From: CAZTTG01 sp964615935 | Lineage (GTDB): Bacteria > Planctomycetota > UBA1135 > GCA-002686595 | NCBI GenBank assembly: GCA_964615935.1 | Contig: CAZTTG010000024.1 | Location: 11,979 to 75,978 of the forward strand | Direction of reading: 5' to 3' | Length of the DNA: 64,000 nucleotides | In this document: one piece after another, positions 35,606 to 44,068 of the stretch | How the letters are laid out: each line of letters starts with the position of its first letter | Numbering within the stretch: position 1 is the first letter of the stretch | The notes under the pieces: model-generated | Seen by the model: only the letters and a program-made list of their open reading frames with translations | The model's database searches: none | Told to the model about the DNA's origin: nothing | Program-made: the position numbers and the translations under genes

Positions 35606-37425
35606 GGCCTCACCTCCAGCTCCGCCGGCAGGCACCAGGGCGCGCTGGCGCGCAGGATCACCGGCGAGCCCTCGGGGACCACGATCAGCCACTCGCAGTC
35701 GGGCGTGGCGGCTCCCCCCAGGATGCGCCCGAAGGCCGTGCGCGTCTCGCCCGCCACCACCCGCGCGCCGGCGGGCGGCACCAGCTCGAGGCTGGCCCCC
35801 ACCGGGCCCTCGATCGCGGCTCGCCAGCGACCGGTGGTCGAGAGGCCGGTGGGCAGCTCGCCCGGGTTCCGTAGCCGGACCCGCAGCCGCACGAGCTCGC
35901 CGTCCCGGGAGGAGTCGAAGAGGATGATCTCGAGCCGCGGCATCATGCGGGCCGTGCGCAGGGCGAAGTCGGAGAGGCCCGTCAGGGACCGGGGCAGGAG
36001 GTCCGGCGGCGGGTTCAGGCGGGTGCGCGGCTCCCAGCCGCCGATCAGGCCCTGCACGCCGTCGCCCAGGTCGACCGGCCGCCAGTCGGAGAAGCCCAGC
36101 CCGCCCCGGGTGTTGTCCAGCCAGCGTCGCCAGGCCTCGTCCAGGGCCGAGAGCGTCCGGCCCGGGCCGCGCTGCGCGTCCGCGGGAAAGCGGGCGTCCT
36201 TGGCCGTGACGCCCCCGGACCGCTCGACCTGCGGGCCCCAGGGCGCCACCTCCACCGCCAGGATCCCGGGCACCGCGTACAGCCAGTCGAGCGCCGCGCC
36301 CGTGCGCTCCGCGTGCCGCGCCTCGGCCAGGGTCAGCACCCGCTCCTGGCTGCGCCCGGCGGTCTCGACGAAGGCCGCGGTCACGCGCTGGAACACCGGA
36401 CCGTCGGCCTCGAGCGGGAGCGACCCCTCCCCGCCGGGCGCGACTCCCCCGGGCACCGCCAGGGCGCCGTGGGATCCCTGGTAGAGCAGCGCCAGCGCCG
36501 CGCGGCGGGACAGGGCCAGATCCGCCAGGGCGCGGGACAGGGGCTCCGACATCGGAACCGGGCCGCCGAGGGGATCCTCCCAGGGGCCCGGCCGGCCCAG
36601 GGCGAAGTTGCGATCGAGGTCCACCCCGCCGGGCGGGTCCTCGTTGAATCGGCCGTCTCCGTCCTCGTCCCGTCCCTCGAGGGTCAGCAGAAAGCGCGGT
36701 GAATCGCCGTCCGCCGCCGGCACCAGGAAGCGCCCGTCCTCGGCCCGGATCCACGGGCCGGTGGGGCTCTCGATCAGCATCTGCAGGAGGAGGTCGTCGC
36801 CGTCCACGTCGTCGGGACCGTCCTCGTCGACGCGGCCGTCGCCGTCCTCGTCGGTCCCCCTCGCGTTGCGCCCGTCCCTCGCTCCGCCGCGAAGGTGCAG
36901 CTCGAGCGCCTCGGGCGAGGCCCACGGCACGGCCAGGAAGGTGACCTCCGCGGGCAGGGTGGCGGGGTCCTCGAGCAAGGCGTGGATCGTCGCCAGCACG
37001 GCCTCGCCCCCCGCCAGCGAGATCCCGTCGAGGCCGCCGAGCAGGAGCACCGCCGGACGCTCCTCGGGCCCCGGCTCGCCCGGGCGGAAGACCTCGATGG
37101 CCGGAACCGGCCGGCCGTCGGCGGTGCTCCCGACCTCCAGGGGCCGGGCCGCCTCGGGGCGAAGGTCGATCCACTCCCGGAGCTGCCCGGCGACCTCGGT
37201 CAGGCCGCGGTAGCCGGGCTCGAAGGCGGGCAGGGCGCGGAGCTCGGGCTCGACCTCGGCCTCCGCGGCCGGCTCGGGCTCCGGTGGCGGCGGCTCGGGC
37301 TCCTGCAGTACCCAGGATCCCAGCGCCAGCGCCGGGAGCGCCGCCCAGGCCGCGCCCCTGCCGCGGCGACTCCTTCTTCCCCGGCACCCTTTCCGCTCGC
37401 CCGTCACGCTGTACCGCTCTCGCAA
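35602..37425 (-). CDS. Large M14-like exported protein with calcium-loop insert
   Basis: 607-residue paralogue of the downstream gene. After a basic start and hydrophobic segment (about 25-40, WAALPALALGSWVL) comes a proline/glutamate-rich stalk, then an M14-like domain: VGSTADGRPVPAIEVF, VDLDRNFALGRPG (DRNF motif), LLYQGSHGALAVPGG and AVEVAPWGP (possible catalytic-glutamate strand). The normal HxxE zinc motif is replaced by GGLDGISLAGGE, so metal binding is uncertain. An acidic insert with DEDGDGRVDEDG and DVDGDD (about 185-207), and later DEDGDGRFNED, resembles calcium-binding loops. Starts 28 bases after smc. Substrate unknown. Confidence 0.7.
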   Translation of the reverse strand: MRERYSVTGERKGCRGRRSRRGRGAAWAALPALALGSWVLQEPEPPPPEPEPAAEAEVEPELRALPAFEPGYRGLTEVAGQLREWIDLRPEAARPLEVGSTADGRPVPAIEVFRPGEPGPEERPAVLLLGGLDGISLAGGEAVLATIHALLEDPATLPAEVTFLAVPWASPEALELHLRGGARDGRNARGTDEDGDGRVDEDGPDDVDGDDLLLQMLIESPTGPWIRAEDGRFLVPAADGDSPRFLLTLEGRDEDGDGRFNEDPPGGVDLDRNFALGRPGPWEDPLGGPVPMSEPLSRALADLALSRRAALALLYQGSHGALAVPGGVAPGGEGSLPLEADGPVFQRVTAAFVETAGRSQERVLTLAEARHAERTGAALDWLYAVPGILAVEVAPWGPQVERSGGVTAKDARFPADAQRGPGRTLSALDEAWRRWLDNTRGGLGFSDWRPVDLGDGVQGLIGGWEPRTRLNPPPDLLPRSLTGLSDFALRTARMMPRLEIILFDSSRDGELVRLRVRLRNPGELPTGLSTTGRWRAAIEGPVGASLELVPPAGARVVAGETRTAFGRILGGAATPDCEWLIVVPEGSPVILRASAPWCLPAELEVRP

Positions 37426-37453
37426 TCACCGGCCCGCCAGGGCGCCCTCTCCT

Positions 37454-40400
37454 CTACGCCCCCGGCTCCGATCGGTCGAGGGCGCTGCCGGCGGTTTTTC
37501 GCTCGGCCTCCCCCTCCCCGCCGCTCAGGGCCGTCGGGGGTCGATCCGGATCGGGCCTCGCGGCCCCGACCCGTTTCCCGCGCGAGGATCCGTTTCCCCC
37601 GCGCGGACGCAGCTCGACCACCCGCTCCCCGTGCTCGTCGACCTCGTCGAGCACCCGCACGCCCTCGCGGCTGGCCCGGGCCCGCGCCGCATCCCCGGTG
37701 GCCTCGGGCACGAAGTCGTCCACCTCGCCGAACTCCACGGCCACCTGCCGCGAGACCCCCTTGGTCTCCATGGTCACGCCGAAGAGCGCGCTGCAGGCCG
37801 ACATGGTGCCCTTGTTGTGGGTCACGATGATGAACTGCGTGCTCTGCAGGAAGCCGTCGAGCATGCCCAGGAAGCGCCCGATGTTGGCGTCGTCCAGCGC
37901 GGCGTCGACCTCGTCCAGCACGCAGAAGGGGCTGGGCCGCGCCTGGAAGACCGCGAACAGCAGGGCCAGGGCGGTGAGCGTCCGCTGTCCCCCCGACAGC
38001 AGGTCGATCGAGAGCATCTCGCGCCCCGGCGGCCGCGCGGTGATCAGGATGCCGGCGCTGAGGGCATCGACGTCGGGCTCCAGCGTCAGGTCGGCGCGCC
38101 CGCCCCCGAACAGCTGCCGGAACAGCACCTGGAAGTTGTCCCGCACGGTGTCGAAGGTCTCGAGGAAGAGCTGCTCGGACTCGGCGTCGATGCGCTCGAG
38201 CGTCTCCTGGAGGGAGCGGCGCGCGGTCTCCACGTCGCGGCGCTGGCCGCCGAGGAACTCGAAGCGCGTGCGCGTCCCCTCGAGCTCGTCCACCGCCTCG
38301 GTGTTGACCGAGCCCAGCCGATCGAGCCGGCCCCTGAGCTCGGCCACCTCCCGCTCGAGCTCCTCGAGCTCCGGCGCGCCGGTCAGCTCGGGCTCCGGCT
38401 CGAAGTCCTCGAGCAGCTCCGCCTCGGGGAGGCCCAGATCCTCCTCCGCCCGCTGCAGGAGCTCGGCGCGCACCATCGCCAGCCGCTGTTCCTCGAGCCG
38501 GCGCCGCGAGATCTCCTCGGCGACCTCCTCCAGCTCGCGGGTGACCGTCTCCAGGCCCCGCCGCTGGCTCTCGATGGCCTCGCGCCCCTCGTGATCGGAC
38601 CGGCGCAGCTCGACCAGGGCGGCCTCGCGCTGGCCCAGATCCTCGGCGACCCTCCCGCGCAGCTCGTCGATCTGGAGGAGCTCCCGCTCCCCGCCCAGGG
38701 CCGACTCGGCGGCCTCCCCCGCCAGGCGCCGCGCGCGCTCCAGCTCCCGGCCGGTCTCCTCGCAGGCCGTCTCCAGGTCGCGCGCCCGCTGCTGCAGCGC
38801 CTCCATCTGCTCGGCGGCGCGGGTCGCCTCCACCCGCGCCTCGGCCTCCTCGCGGACGAGCTGATCGCGCTCGGCCTCCATCCGGTGGCGCTCGGACTCG
38901 AGCTCCCCCAGGGACTCGTTCTCGACCCGGAAGCGGTCCTCGGCCGACGCCAGCTCGGTCCGCGCCCGCTCGAGCTCCTCGTCGAGCCGGGCCGACTCGC
39001 CGCGCACCGCCTCGGCGTCCCGCTCCAGGAGGGCCAGGGACTCGGCCTGGTCGAGGGTGCGGGCGCGCGCCGTGCGCTCGGCGCTCCAGGCCTCGGACAG
39101 CCGATCCCGAGCGGCCTCCAGCCGCGTCCCGGCCGCCCGGCGCTGCTCCATCCGCTCGAGGCGCCCGCGCCCCAGCCGCTCCAGGCTCGCGGTCTCGCTC
39201 GCGATCTCCGCCTCCAGCTCGCGAACACGTCCCTCGAGCTGCTCCGCGCTCGAGCGGCGCCCCACGGCTCCCTGGGCCAGCTCGCGGTGGCCCCCCAGGA
39301 CGCCGGCCGCGTCGGCCAGGTCGCCGGCGGGCGTCACGCACCGCAGCGAGGGGTACTCGCGGATCACGTCCAGGGCAGCGGCCAGGTCGCGCACGACCAC
39401 GACGTCCCCGAAGAGCTCGTGCGCCAGGGGGGCGAAGGCCTCCTCGTACTCCACCCGGTCGAGCAGCCAGCCCTCCACCCGCGGGTCGAGCATCTCGCCG
39501 CAGGCCGCCGGGGCGGACCGCTCGCGACGGGAGAGTGAGCCGGGCACCAGCAGGCCGGCCAGGCCCGCGCGGCGGTCCCTCAGCCAGGCGACGACCTCCA
39601 CCGCCACCTGGGGATCGTCGACCACCAGGCCCAGGGCGCGCTCGGCCAGGACCGCGTCCAGGGCGCGGGCCAGGCGGGGCGAGGTGCGCAGGTGATCGGC
39701 CAGCACGCCCTCGAGCTCGCTCGCGTGGCAGGGCCCGTCGGCCTCCCCGACGCCGTCGAGCACCGCCCGCGCGCCGGCCTCCAGGCCCTCGTGCTCGCGC
39801 TCCCAGTCCCGCAGGGTCAGGATGCGCTCGGTGTGCCGGGCGCGCTCGAGCCCGAGTCGGGCGAGCTCGGCCTCCAGGGCCTCGATCCGCTCCTCCTGCG
39901 CCCGCAGGGTCGCGGTCGACTCCTCGCGGTCGGCCTCGGCCCGCTGCAGGTCCTCCTCGGCCGCGCCCCGGGCGGTGCGCGCCTCCTCCTCGGCCCGCCG
40001 GGCCTCCTGGGCCGCCGAGCGGGCCTCGTCCAGGCGCTGGTCGATGCGCTCCAGGCGCAGGCTCAGCGGCTCGCGGGACTCCTCGTGGTGGCGCACCGAG
40101 TTGGCCCCGGCGGTCTTCCGGTGCAGGAGCTCCAGCACCGTCTCGTTCTGTTCCTCCGAGCGCGAGCGCAGCTCGCGGTACTCGGCGCGGAGCTGGCGCA
40201 GGGCCGAGGAGCGCTCGCCGAGCTGCTCCCGCGCGGCCTCGGCCTCGGCCGAGCGGTGCCCGGCCCGCTCCCGGGTGAGCAGCAGCTCGTCGCGGCGCTC
40301 CCCCGACAGCACCTCGAGCTGGTCGGCCCGCTGCTCCTCCTCGAGCGAGGACGCCCGCCAGGCCTCGATGCGCTGGCCCAGCTGGCTCTTGCGCTCGTCC

Positions 40401-41299
40401 AGCGCCCGCGCCTCGCCGGCCAGGCGCGACACCTCGCCGGCCCGCTCCTCGACCCGGCCGGACAGGCGGCGCTGGCTCTCCTCCAGGGTCTGCACCGCCT
40501 CCTCGCCGCGCTCGCGGCTCTCGCGCAGGCTCCGGGCGCGCTCCTCGACCCCCCCCAGCTCCTCCCGCAGGCGGGCCAGCTCGGCGCCGCAGCTCCACAC
40601 CTTGTGGCGCAGGAAGCGCCCGCGCTCGCGGCGCCAGTCGTCGCGCACGGCGACGTACTTCTCCGCCTTGGTGGCCTGGATCTTCAGCGAGCGCACCCGC
40701 GTGGCCAGCTCGCGCAGGATGTCGTCCAGCCGGGTGCCGTCCTGCTCGATCCGCTTGAGGCGCAGCTCGGTCTCCCGGCGCCGCTGGCGGTAGCGGCTGA
40801 TCCCCGCGGCCTCCTCGAAGATCGAGCGCCGCTCCTGCGCGTTGGCCGACAGCACGGCGTCGATGCGGCCCTGCTCCAGCACCGCGTAGCCGCGGCTCCC
40901 CAGCCCCGTGTCGAAGAGCAGGTCGCGGATGTCCTTGAGCCGCGCCCGGTCGCCGTTGATCAGGTACTCCCCCTGCCCATCGGCGTCGATGCGGCGGGTG
41001 ATGGCGACCTCCGTGCCCTGGCCGTCCAGCACGCCCGCGCCGTTGTCGAGCACCAGGGTGGCCTCGGCCGCCGAGAGCGCCGGCCGGCTGACCGAGCCCT
41101 TGAAGATGACGTCGGCCATCTCGCCGCTGCGCATCGAGCGGGCGCGCTGCTCCCCCAGCACCCAGCGGATGGAGTCGACGACGTTGCTCTTGCCGCAGCC
41201 GTTGGGCCCGACGATACCGGTCAGGACGCGCTCGAAGTCGAAGGCGGTGCGATCCGCGAAGGACTTGAAGCCGCAGAGCTCGAGGCGTTTCAGGCGCAT
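37454..41299 (-). CDS. smc: Chromosome segregation ATPase SMC
   Basis: 1281-residue condensin subunit: N-terminal ATPase half with Walker A GPNGCGKSN (31-39) and VDSIRWVLGEQ, long heptad-rich coiled coils (about 165-500 and 660-1030), a hinge between, and the C-terminal half with ABC signature LLSGGQRTLTALALL (about 1099) and Walker B CVLDEVDAALDD (about 1122). It dimerises via the hinge and compacts newly replicated DNA with ScpA/ScpB, neither of which is seen here. The ATG at 41297-41299 gives the canonical start MRLKRLELCGFKSF. Five bases separate it from the NrdD-like gene. The C-terminal 90 residues after the ATPase are unconserved and charged. Confidence 0.95.
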   Translation of the reverse strand: MRLKRLELCGFKSFADRTAFDFERVLTGIVGPNGCGKSNVVDSIRWVLGEQRARSMRSGEMADVIFKGSVSRPALSAAEATLVLDNGAGVLDGQGTEVAITRRIDADGQGEYLINGDRARLKDIRDLLFDTGLGSRGYAVLEQGRIDAVLSANAQERRSIFEEAAGISRYRQRRRETELRLKRIEQDGTRLDDILRELATRVRSLKIQATKAEKYVAVRDDWRRERGRFLRHKVWSCGAELARLREELGGVEERARSLRESRERGEEAVQTLEESQRRLSGRVEERAGEVSRLAGEARALDERKSQLGQRIEAWRASSLEEEQRADQLEVLSGERRDELLLTRERAGHRSAEAEAAREQLGERSSALRQLRAEYRELRSRSEEQNETVLELLHRKTAGANSVRHHEESREPLSLRLERIDQRLDEARSAAQEARRAEEEARTARGAAEEDLQRAEADREESTATLRAQEERIEALEAELARLGLERARHTERILTLRDWEREHEGLEAGARAVLDGVGEADGPCHASELEGVLADHLRTSPRLARALDAVLAERALGLVVDDPQVAVEVVAWLRDRRAGLAGLLVPGSLSRRERSAPAACGEMLDPRVEGWLLDRVEYEEAFAPLAHELFGDVVVVRDLAAALDVIREYPSLRCVTPAGDLADAAGVLGGHRELAQGAVGRRSSAEQLEGRVRELEAEIASETASLERLGRGRLERMEQRRAAGTRLEAARDRLSEAWSAERTARARTLDQAESLALLERDAEAVRGESARLDEELERARTELASAEDRFRVENESLGELESERHRMEAERDQLVREEAEARVEATRAAEQMEALQQRARDLETACEETGRELERARRLAGEAAESALGGERELLQIDELRGRVAEDLGQREAALVELRRSDHEGREAIESQRRGLETVTRELEEVAEEISRRRLEEQRLAMVRAELLQRAEEDLGLPEAELLEDFEPEPELTGAPELEELEREVAELRGRLDRLGSVNTEAVDELEGTRTRFEFLGGQRRDVETARRSLQETLERIDAESEQLFLETFDTVRDNFQVLFRQLFGGGRADLTLEPDVDALSAGILITARPPGREMLSIDLLSGGQRTLTALALLFAVFQARPSPFCVLDEVDAALDDANIGRFLGMLDGFLQSTQFIIVTHNKGTMSACSALFGVTMETKGVSRQVAVEFGEVDDFVPEATGDAARARASREGVRVLDEVDEHGERVVELRPRGGNGSSRGKRVGAARPDPDRPPTALSGGEGEAERKTAGSALDRSEPGA

Positions 41300-41304
41300 C
41301 GTCG

Positions 41305-43410
41305 TCAGGCGTCGCCGTCGGCCGGCGGACCTTCGCTTTCGGGCTGGAAGAGGGTGGGCGAGAGCATGGTGGCGGCGGGCGGGCCGACCGGGATCGGCTC
41401 GGCGCCCTCGGGCCCGGCGCGCAGCCGGCGGAAGCCCGACCAGGCGCGCAGGAGATCGCCGCCCCCCCCGCCGCCGGGGCCGGACGTCCGCAGGGGAGGG
41501 TAGAGGGCGCCGCTGGGAACGGTCGAGAGCAGCCGGCCCAGATCCTCCCCCGGTCCGCGAGAGCGGCTGGATCCCAGGTCGAAGCCCTCGGAGTAGGGGC
41601 GATCGCGGTCCGAGCTCGGCTCGCCTCCGCCGTCGAAGAGCAGCCGCTGGGCGTGGGGGAAGCGCCGGTGGTCGAGGGCCGTGAAGCGCGCCGGCGAGCG
41701 GTCCGCGAACCACGGCGAGAGCACCACGGACATGCGCCGGTCGGCCGCGCAGCGGCGGGTCGCGTCGGCCAGGAGGCCCAGGATGCGCGCGCCCTGCTCG
41801 GGGCGGACCTCCCCGTCGCCGAGGATCTGCAGGGCCTCGCGCAGGCCCACCGGCGTCACCGCGTACATGACGCGGCCGCGCACGCCCGCGGCGCGCGCCG
41901 CCCGGTGGCTCTCCTGGAAGAGGGCCAGCCGGCTCAGGGCGTCGGTGGCCCCCTCCACCAGCTCGAGGGAGAGCTCGAGCATCCGATCCTCGCGCCACGG
42001 GCCGGCCCGGCGGGCCAGCCGTGCCAGGTTGAGGGCCACCGCCCCGCCGCAGGAGACCGCGCCCCGCTCGCGAGGCGCGCGCCGGCAGCCGGGGCCCACG
42101 GTGCGCTCCTGCCGCGAGCTCCAGGTGGGCACCAGGCGCCCGCTGGCGGCGAGCGACTCCAGCACCCGGGCCGCCTCGATCCTCGGGTTGTCGTCCAGGA
42201 GCGCGTCGAGCTCGGGCTCGTCCAGGAAGAGACGGGGCGAGGAGAGCCCCACCGGCAGCTCGGCCAGCTCCTCGACCAGGCGCTGGGTAAACGCGGGCGA
42301 GCGCGTGCCCGGGGGACCCAGGTCGAGCTGCTTCCCGCTGGCGCGGGCGGCCGCTCCCAGGGCTCGCAGCCAGGCCCCGAGCCCGGCCGAGGATCGCCCC
42401 CGGATCAGGGGCTGGAGGGCCCGGGCGGGGTCCTCGAGGACGGCGCCCCGCGAGGAGCCCTGGGCCCCCGCGACCAGCTCGTCGAGCAGCTCGAAGGCGG
42501 CCTCGGGGGAGGGCTCGCCGCGCAGGAGGAGCTCGGACGGCAGGGCGCAGAGCAGGTGGAGCTGAGGCCTCTCGAGGTCGATCACGTGGAGGTCGCCGGC
42601 GCGGTGGCGCTCGGCCGAGAGCTCGTCGAGGATCTCCTCCAGGGCGAAGCGGCGCAGGATCTCGCCGCCCACCCGCTCGGCGGCCGAGGTCGGAGCCGGA
42701 GCCGCGCCCGGCCGCGCGGCGCTCGAGGGCCCCCGCGCGATGAGCCGGCGCAGGTCGGAGCGCGCGAGGCCGACCGTGCCCTGCCGGCGCAGGGCCCCCT
42801 CCAGCCCGCGCTCCACCAGCTCGTTGTCCACCATCTCGCGGATCAGGCCGGTCGAGATGGAGTGGAAGCCGGCCGCCAGCACCCGCGCCTCGACCTGGGT
42901 CGCCACCTCCTCGGCCAGGGGGCGCGAGAGTTCGGCCTCGTGGACCAGGGCGGCCGCGATGCGCCCCTTGCTCCAGGGCGCGCTGCCCTCGGACTCCTGG
43001 ACCCGCGGTCCCCGCCGGCGCGGGGCCGGCTCGTCGACCTTCAGGGCCTCGCGCGCCCGCGAGCGGCGATCCCGGTAGAGGATGTACGCCTTGGCCACGC
43101 GCGCGCGGCCCAGCTCGATCAGCGCGGTCTCGACCAGGTCCTGGATCTGCTCGATGCTCGGCGCGCGGGGAGTCGTCCCGGCCGCGCCTCCACGGGCGTT
43201 CTCCGGGCCGCGGCCTGCGGACGTCGGCGGGGCTCCGGCCACCTCCTCGCGCCGCTCCAGCGTCATGCGCACGATCCCGGCCACCTCGCCGGCGAAGGCG
43301 GGATCGTCCTCCCCCACCGCCGCCATGGCGGCGAGGATCGCCAGCCGGATCTTCTCCTCGTCGAAGGGCACCAGGCGCCCATCGCGCTTCTCGACCTGAC
43401 GCAGGTTCAT
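41305..43410 (-). CDS. ATP-cone protein related to anaerobic ribonucleotide reductase (NrdD-like, glycyl radical site missing)
   Basis: 701-residue protein. An N-terminal ATP-cone (VEKRDGRLVPFDEEKIRLAI at 6-25; VAKAYILYRDR) with a low-complexity insert is followed by a second, degenerate cone-like domain (about 130-205; WSKGRIAAALVHEAELSR, TGLIREMVDNELVERGLEGA). The rest follows the class III reductase pattern: GDLHVIDLE (about 270), CRRAPRERGAVSCGGAVALN (about 438), PVGLREALQILGDGE and SPARFTALDHRRFP (about 573). The C-terminal glycyl-radical motif and zinc-cysteine knuckles of true NrdD are absent. It is therefore probably not a reductase; nucleotide sensing through the cones is plausible. 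It follows nrdR by 13 bases. Confidence 0.78.
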   Translation of the reverse strand: MNLRQVEKRDGRLVPFDEEKIRLAILAAMAAVGEDDPAFAGEVAGIVRMTLERREEVAGAPPTSAGRGPENARGGAAGTTPRAPSIEQIQDLVETALIELGRARVAKAYILYRDRRSRAREALKVDEPAPRRRGPRVQESEGSAPWSKGRIAAALVHEAELSRPLAEEVATQVEARVLAAGFHSISTGLIREMVDNELVERGLEGALRRQGTVGLARSDLRRLIARGPSSAARPGAAPAPTSAAERVGGEILRRFALEEILDELSAERHRAGDLHVIDLERPQLHLLCALPSELLLRGEPSPEAAFELLDELVAGAQGSSRGAVLEDPARALQPLIRGRSSAGLGAWLRALGAAARASGKQLDLGPPGTRSPAFTQRLVEELAELPVGLSSPRLFLDEPELDALLDDNPRIEAARVLESLAASGRLVPTWSSRQERTVGPGCRRAPRERGAVSCGGAVALNLARLARRAGPWREDRMLELSLELVEGATDALSRLALFQESHRAARAAGVRGRVMYAVTPVGLREALQILGDGEVRPEQGARILGLLADATRRCAADRRMSVVLSPWFADRSPARFTALDHRRFPHAQRLLFDGGGEPSSDRDRPYSEGFDLGSSRSRGPGEDLGRLLSTVPSGALYPPLRTSGPGGGGGGDLLRAWSGFRRLRAGPEGAEPIPVGPPAATMLSPTLFQPESEGPPADGDA

Positions 43411-43423
43411 GCGCGGAACGCTC

Positions 43424-43933
43424 TCAACCCTCGCCGTGGGCCCGGGTCGTGCCGCCTCCATTGCCGGAGCCCGCGGAGCCGGTGGTCTCCAGGATCGGCT
43501 TGAGCTCCTCCAGGAACTGGCTGACGTCCTTGAACTCGCGGTAGACGCTGGCGAAGCGGACGTAGGCCACCTGGTCGATCTGGCGCAGCTCGTCCATCAC
43601 GAGGGAGCCGATCACGCTGCTGGGGACCTCGCGGTCGTACTCCTCGTGGCAGCGAGCCTCGATCCCCAGGCTGGCCTCCTCCAGCTGCTCGGTCGACACG
43701 GGCAGCTTCTCGCAGGCGCGGAGCATGCCCTGCAGGATGCGGTCGCGGTCGAAGCGGACCCGCTCCCCGCTCTTCTTGACCACGCGCAGCGGGGTGACCT
43801 CGACCCGCTCGTAGGTGGTGTACCGCAGGAAGCACTCGAGGCACTCCCGGCGGCGGCGGATGGCGGTTCCGTCGGCCGAGGTCCGCGAATCGACCACGCG
43901 ATCGCGGTCGTCCTGGCAGCGAGGGCACCTCAT
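43424..43933 (-). CDS. nrdR: Transcriptional repressor NrdR
   Basis: 169-residue zinc-ribbon/ATP-cone regulator of ribonucleotide reductase genes. The zinc ribbon uses CPRC (3-6) and CLEC (31-34), with DSRTSADGTAIRRRRECLEC matching the family. The ATP-cone occupies about 49-139 (VVKKSGERVRFDRDRILQGM, YVRFASVYREFKDVSQFL), binding (d)ATP to control oligomerisation and DNA binding. The ATG at 43931-43933 gives the canonical MRCPRC start; a longer in-frame GTG start would place the promoter and NrdR-box-like site inside the gene. The C-terminal 25 residues are a glycine-rich tail. It heads the run to the NrdD-like protein and smc. Confidence 0.96.
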   Translation of the reverse strand: MRCPRCQDDRDRVVDSRTSADGTAIRRRRECLECFLRYTTYERVEVTPLRVVKKSGERVRFDRDRILQGMLRACEKLPVSTEQLEEASLGIEARCHEEYDREVPSSVIGSLVMDELRQIDQVAYVRFASVYREFKDVSQFLEELKPILETTGSAGSGNGGGTTRAHGEG

Positions 43934-43972
43934 GGCTCGCGAGCGACGCAGCGCTCGTTCCCAGAAGAGACC

Positions 43973-43993
43973 ACGCAAGATGTAGTGTGTCAA
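43973..43993 (-). promoter_or_regulatory. NrdR-box-like operator with overlapping -35 element
   Basis: On the minus strand ACACTACATCTTGCGT (43988-43973) matches the known NrdR-box consensus (acaCwAtATaTwGtgt) at 13 of 16 positions, keeping the core C, A, AT and G bases. It abuts TTGACA (43993-43988), a perfect -35; the -10 at a 17-base spacing (TCTCTT) is weak. The site is 40 bases upstream of the nrdR ATG. NrdR boxes usually occur as pairs; I found no convincing second box. Confidence 0.55.
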
Positions 43994-44068
43994 CGCCCCG
44001 CCCACCACACGGCTGGGGGGTGCGCCCGCGCCCGCCGGACCGCCGGCCGGAGGCCGCCGGCTCGGCGC

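Noticed and set aside
34355..37429. 1024-codon reading of the second M14-like gene extended through its upstream neighbour
   Set aside because: The extra part is the shadow of the larger M14-like gene; the hydrophobic signal begins at the GTG at 35605.
37631..41503. Large plus-strand frames opposite smc
   Set aside because: Compositional mirror of coiled-coil codons, leucine/glycine-rich without homology.
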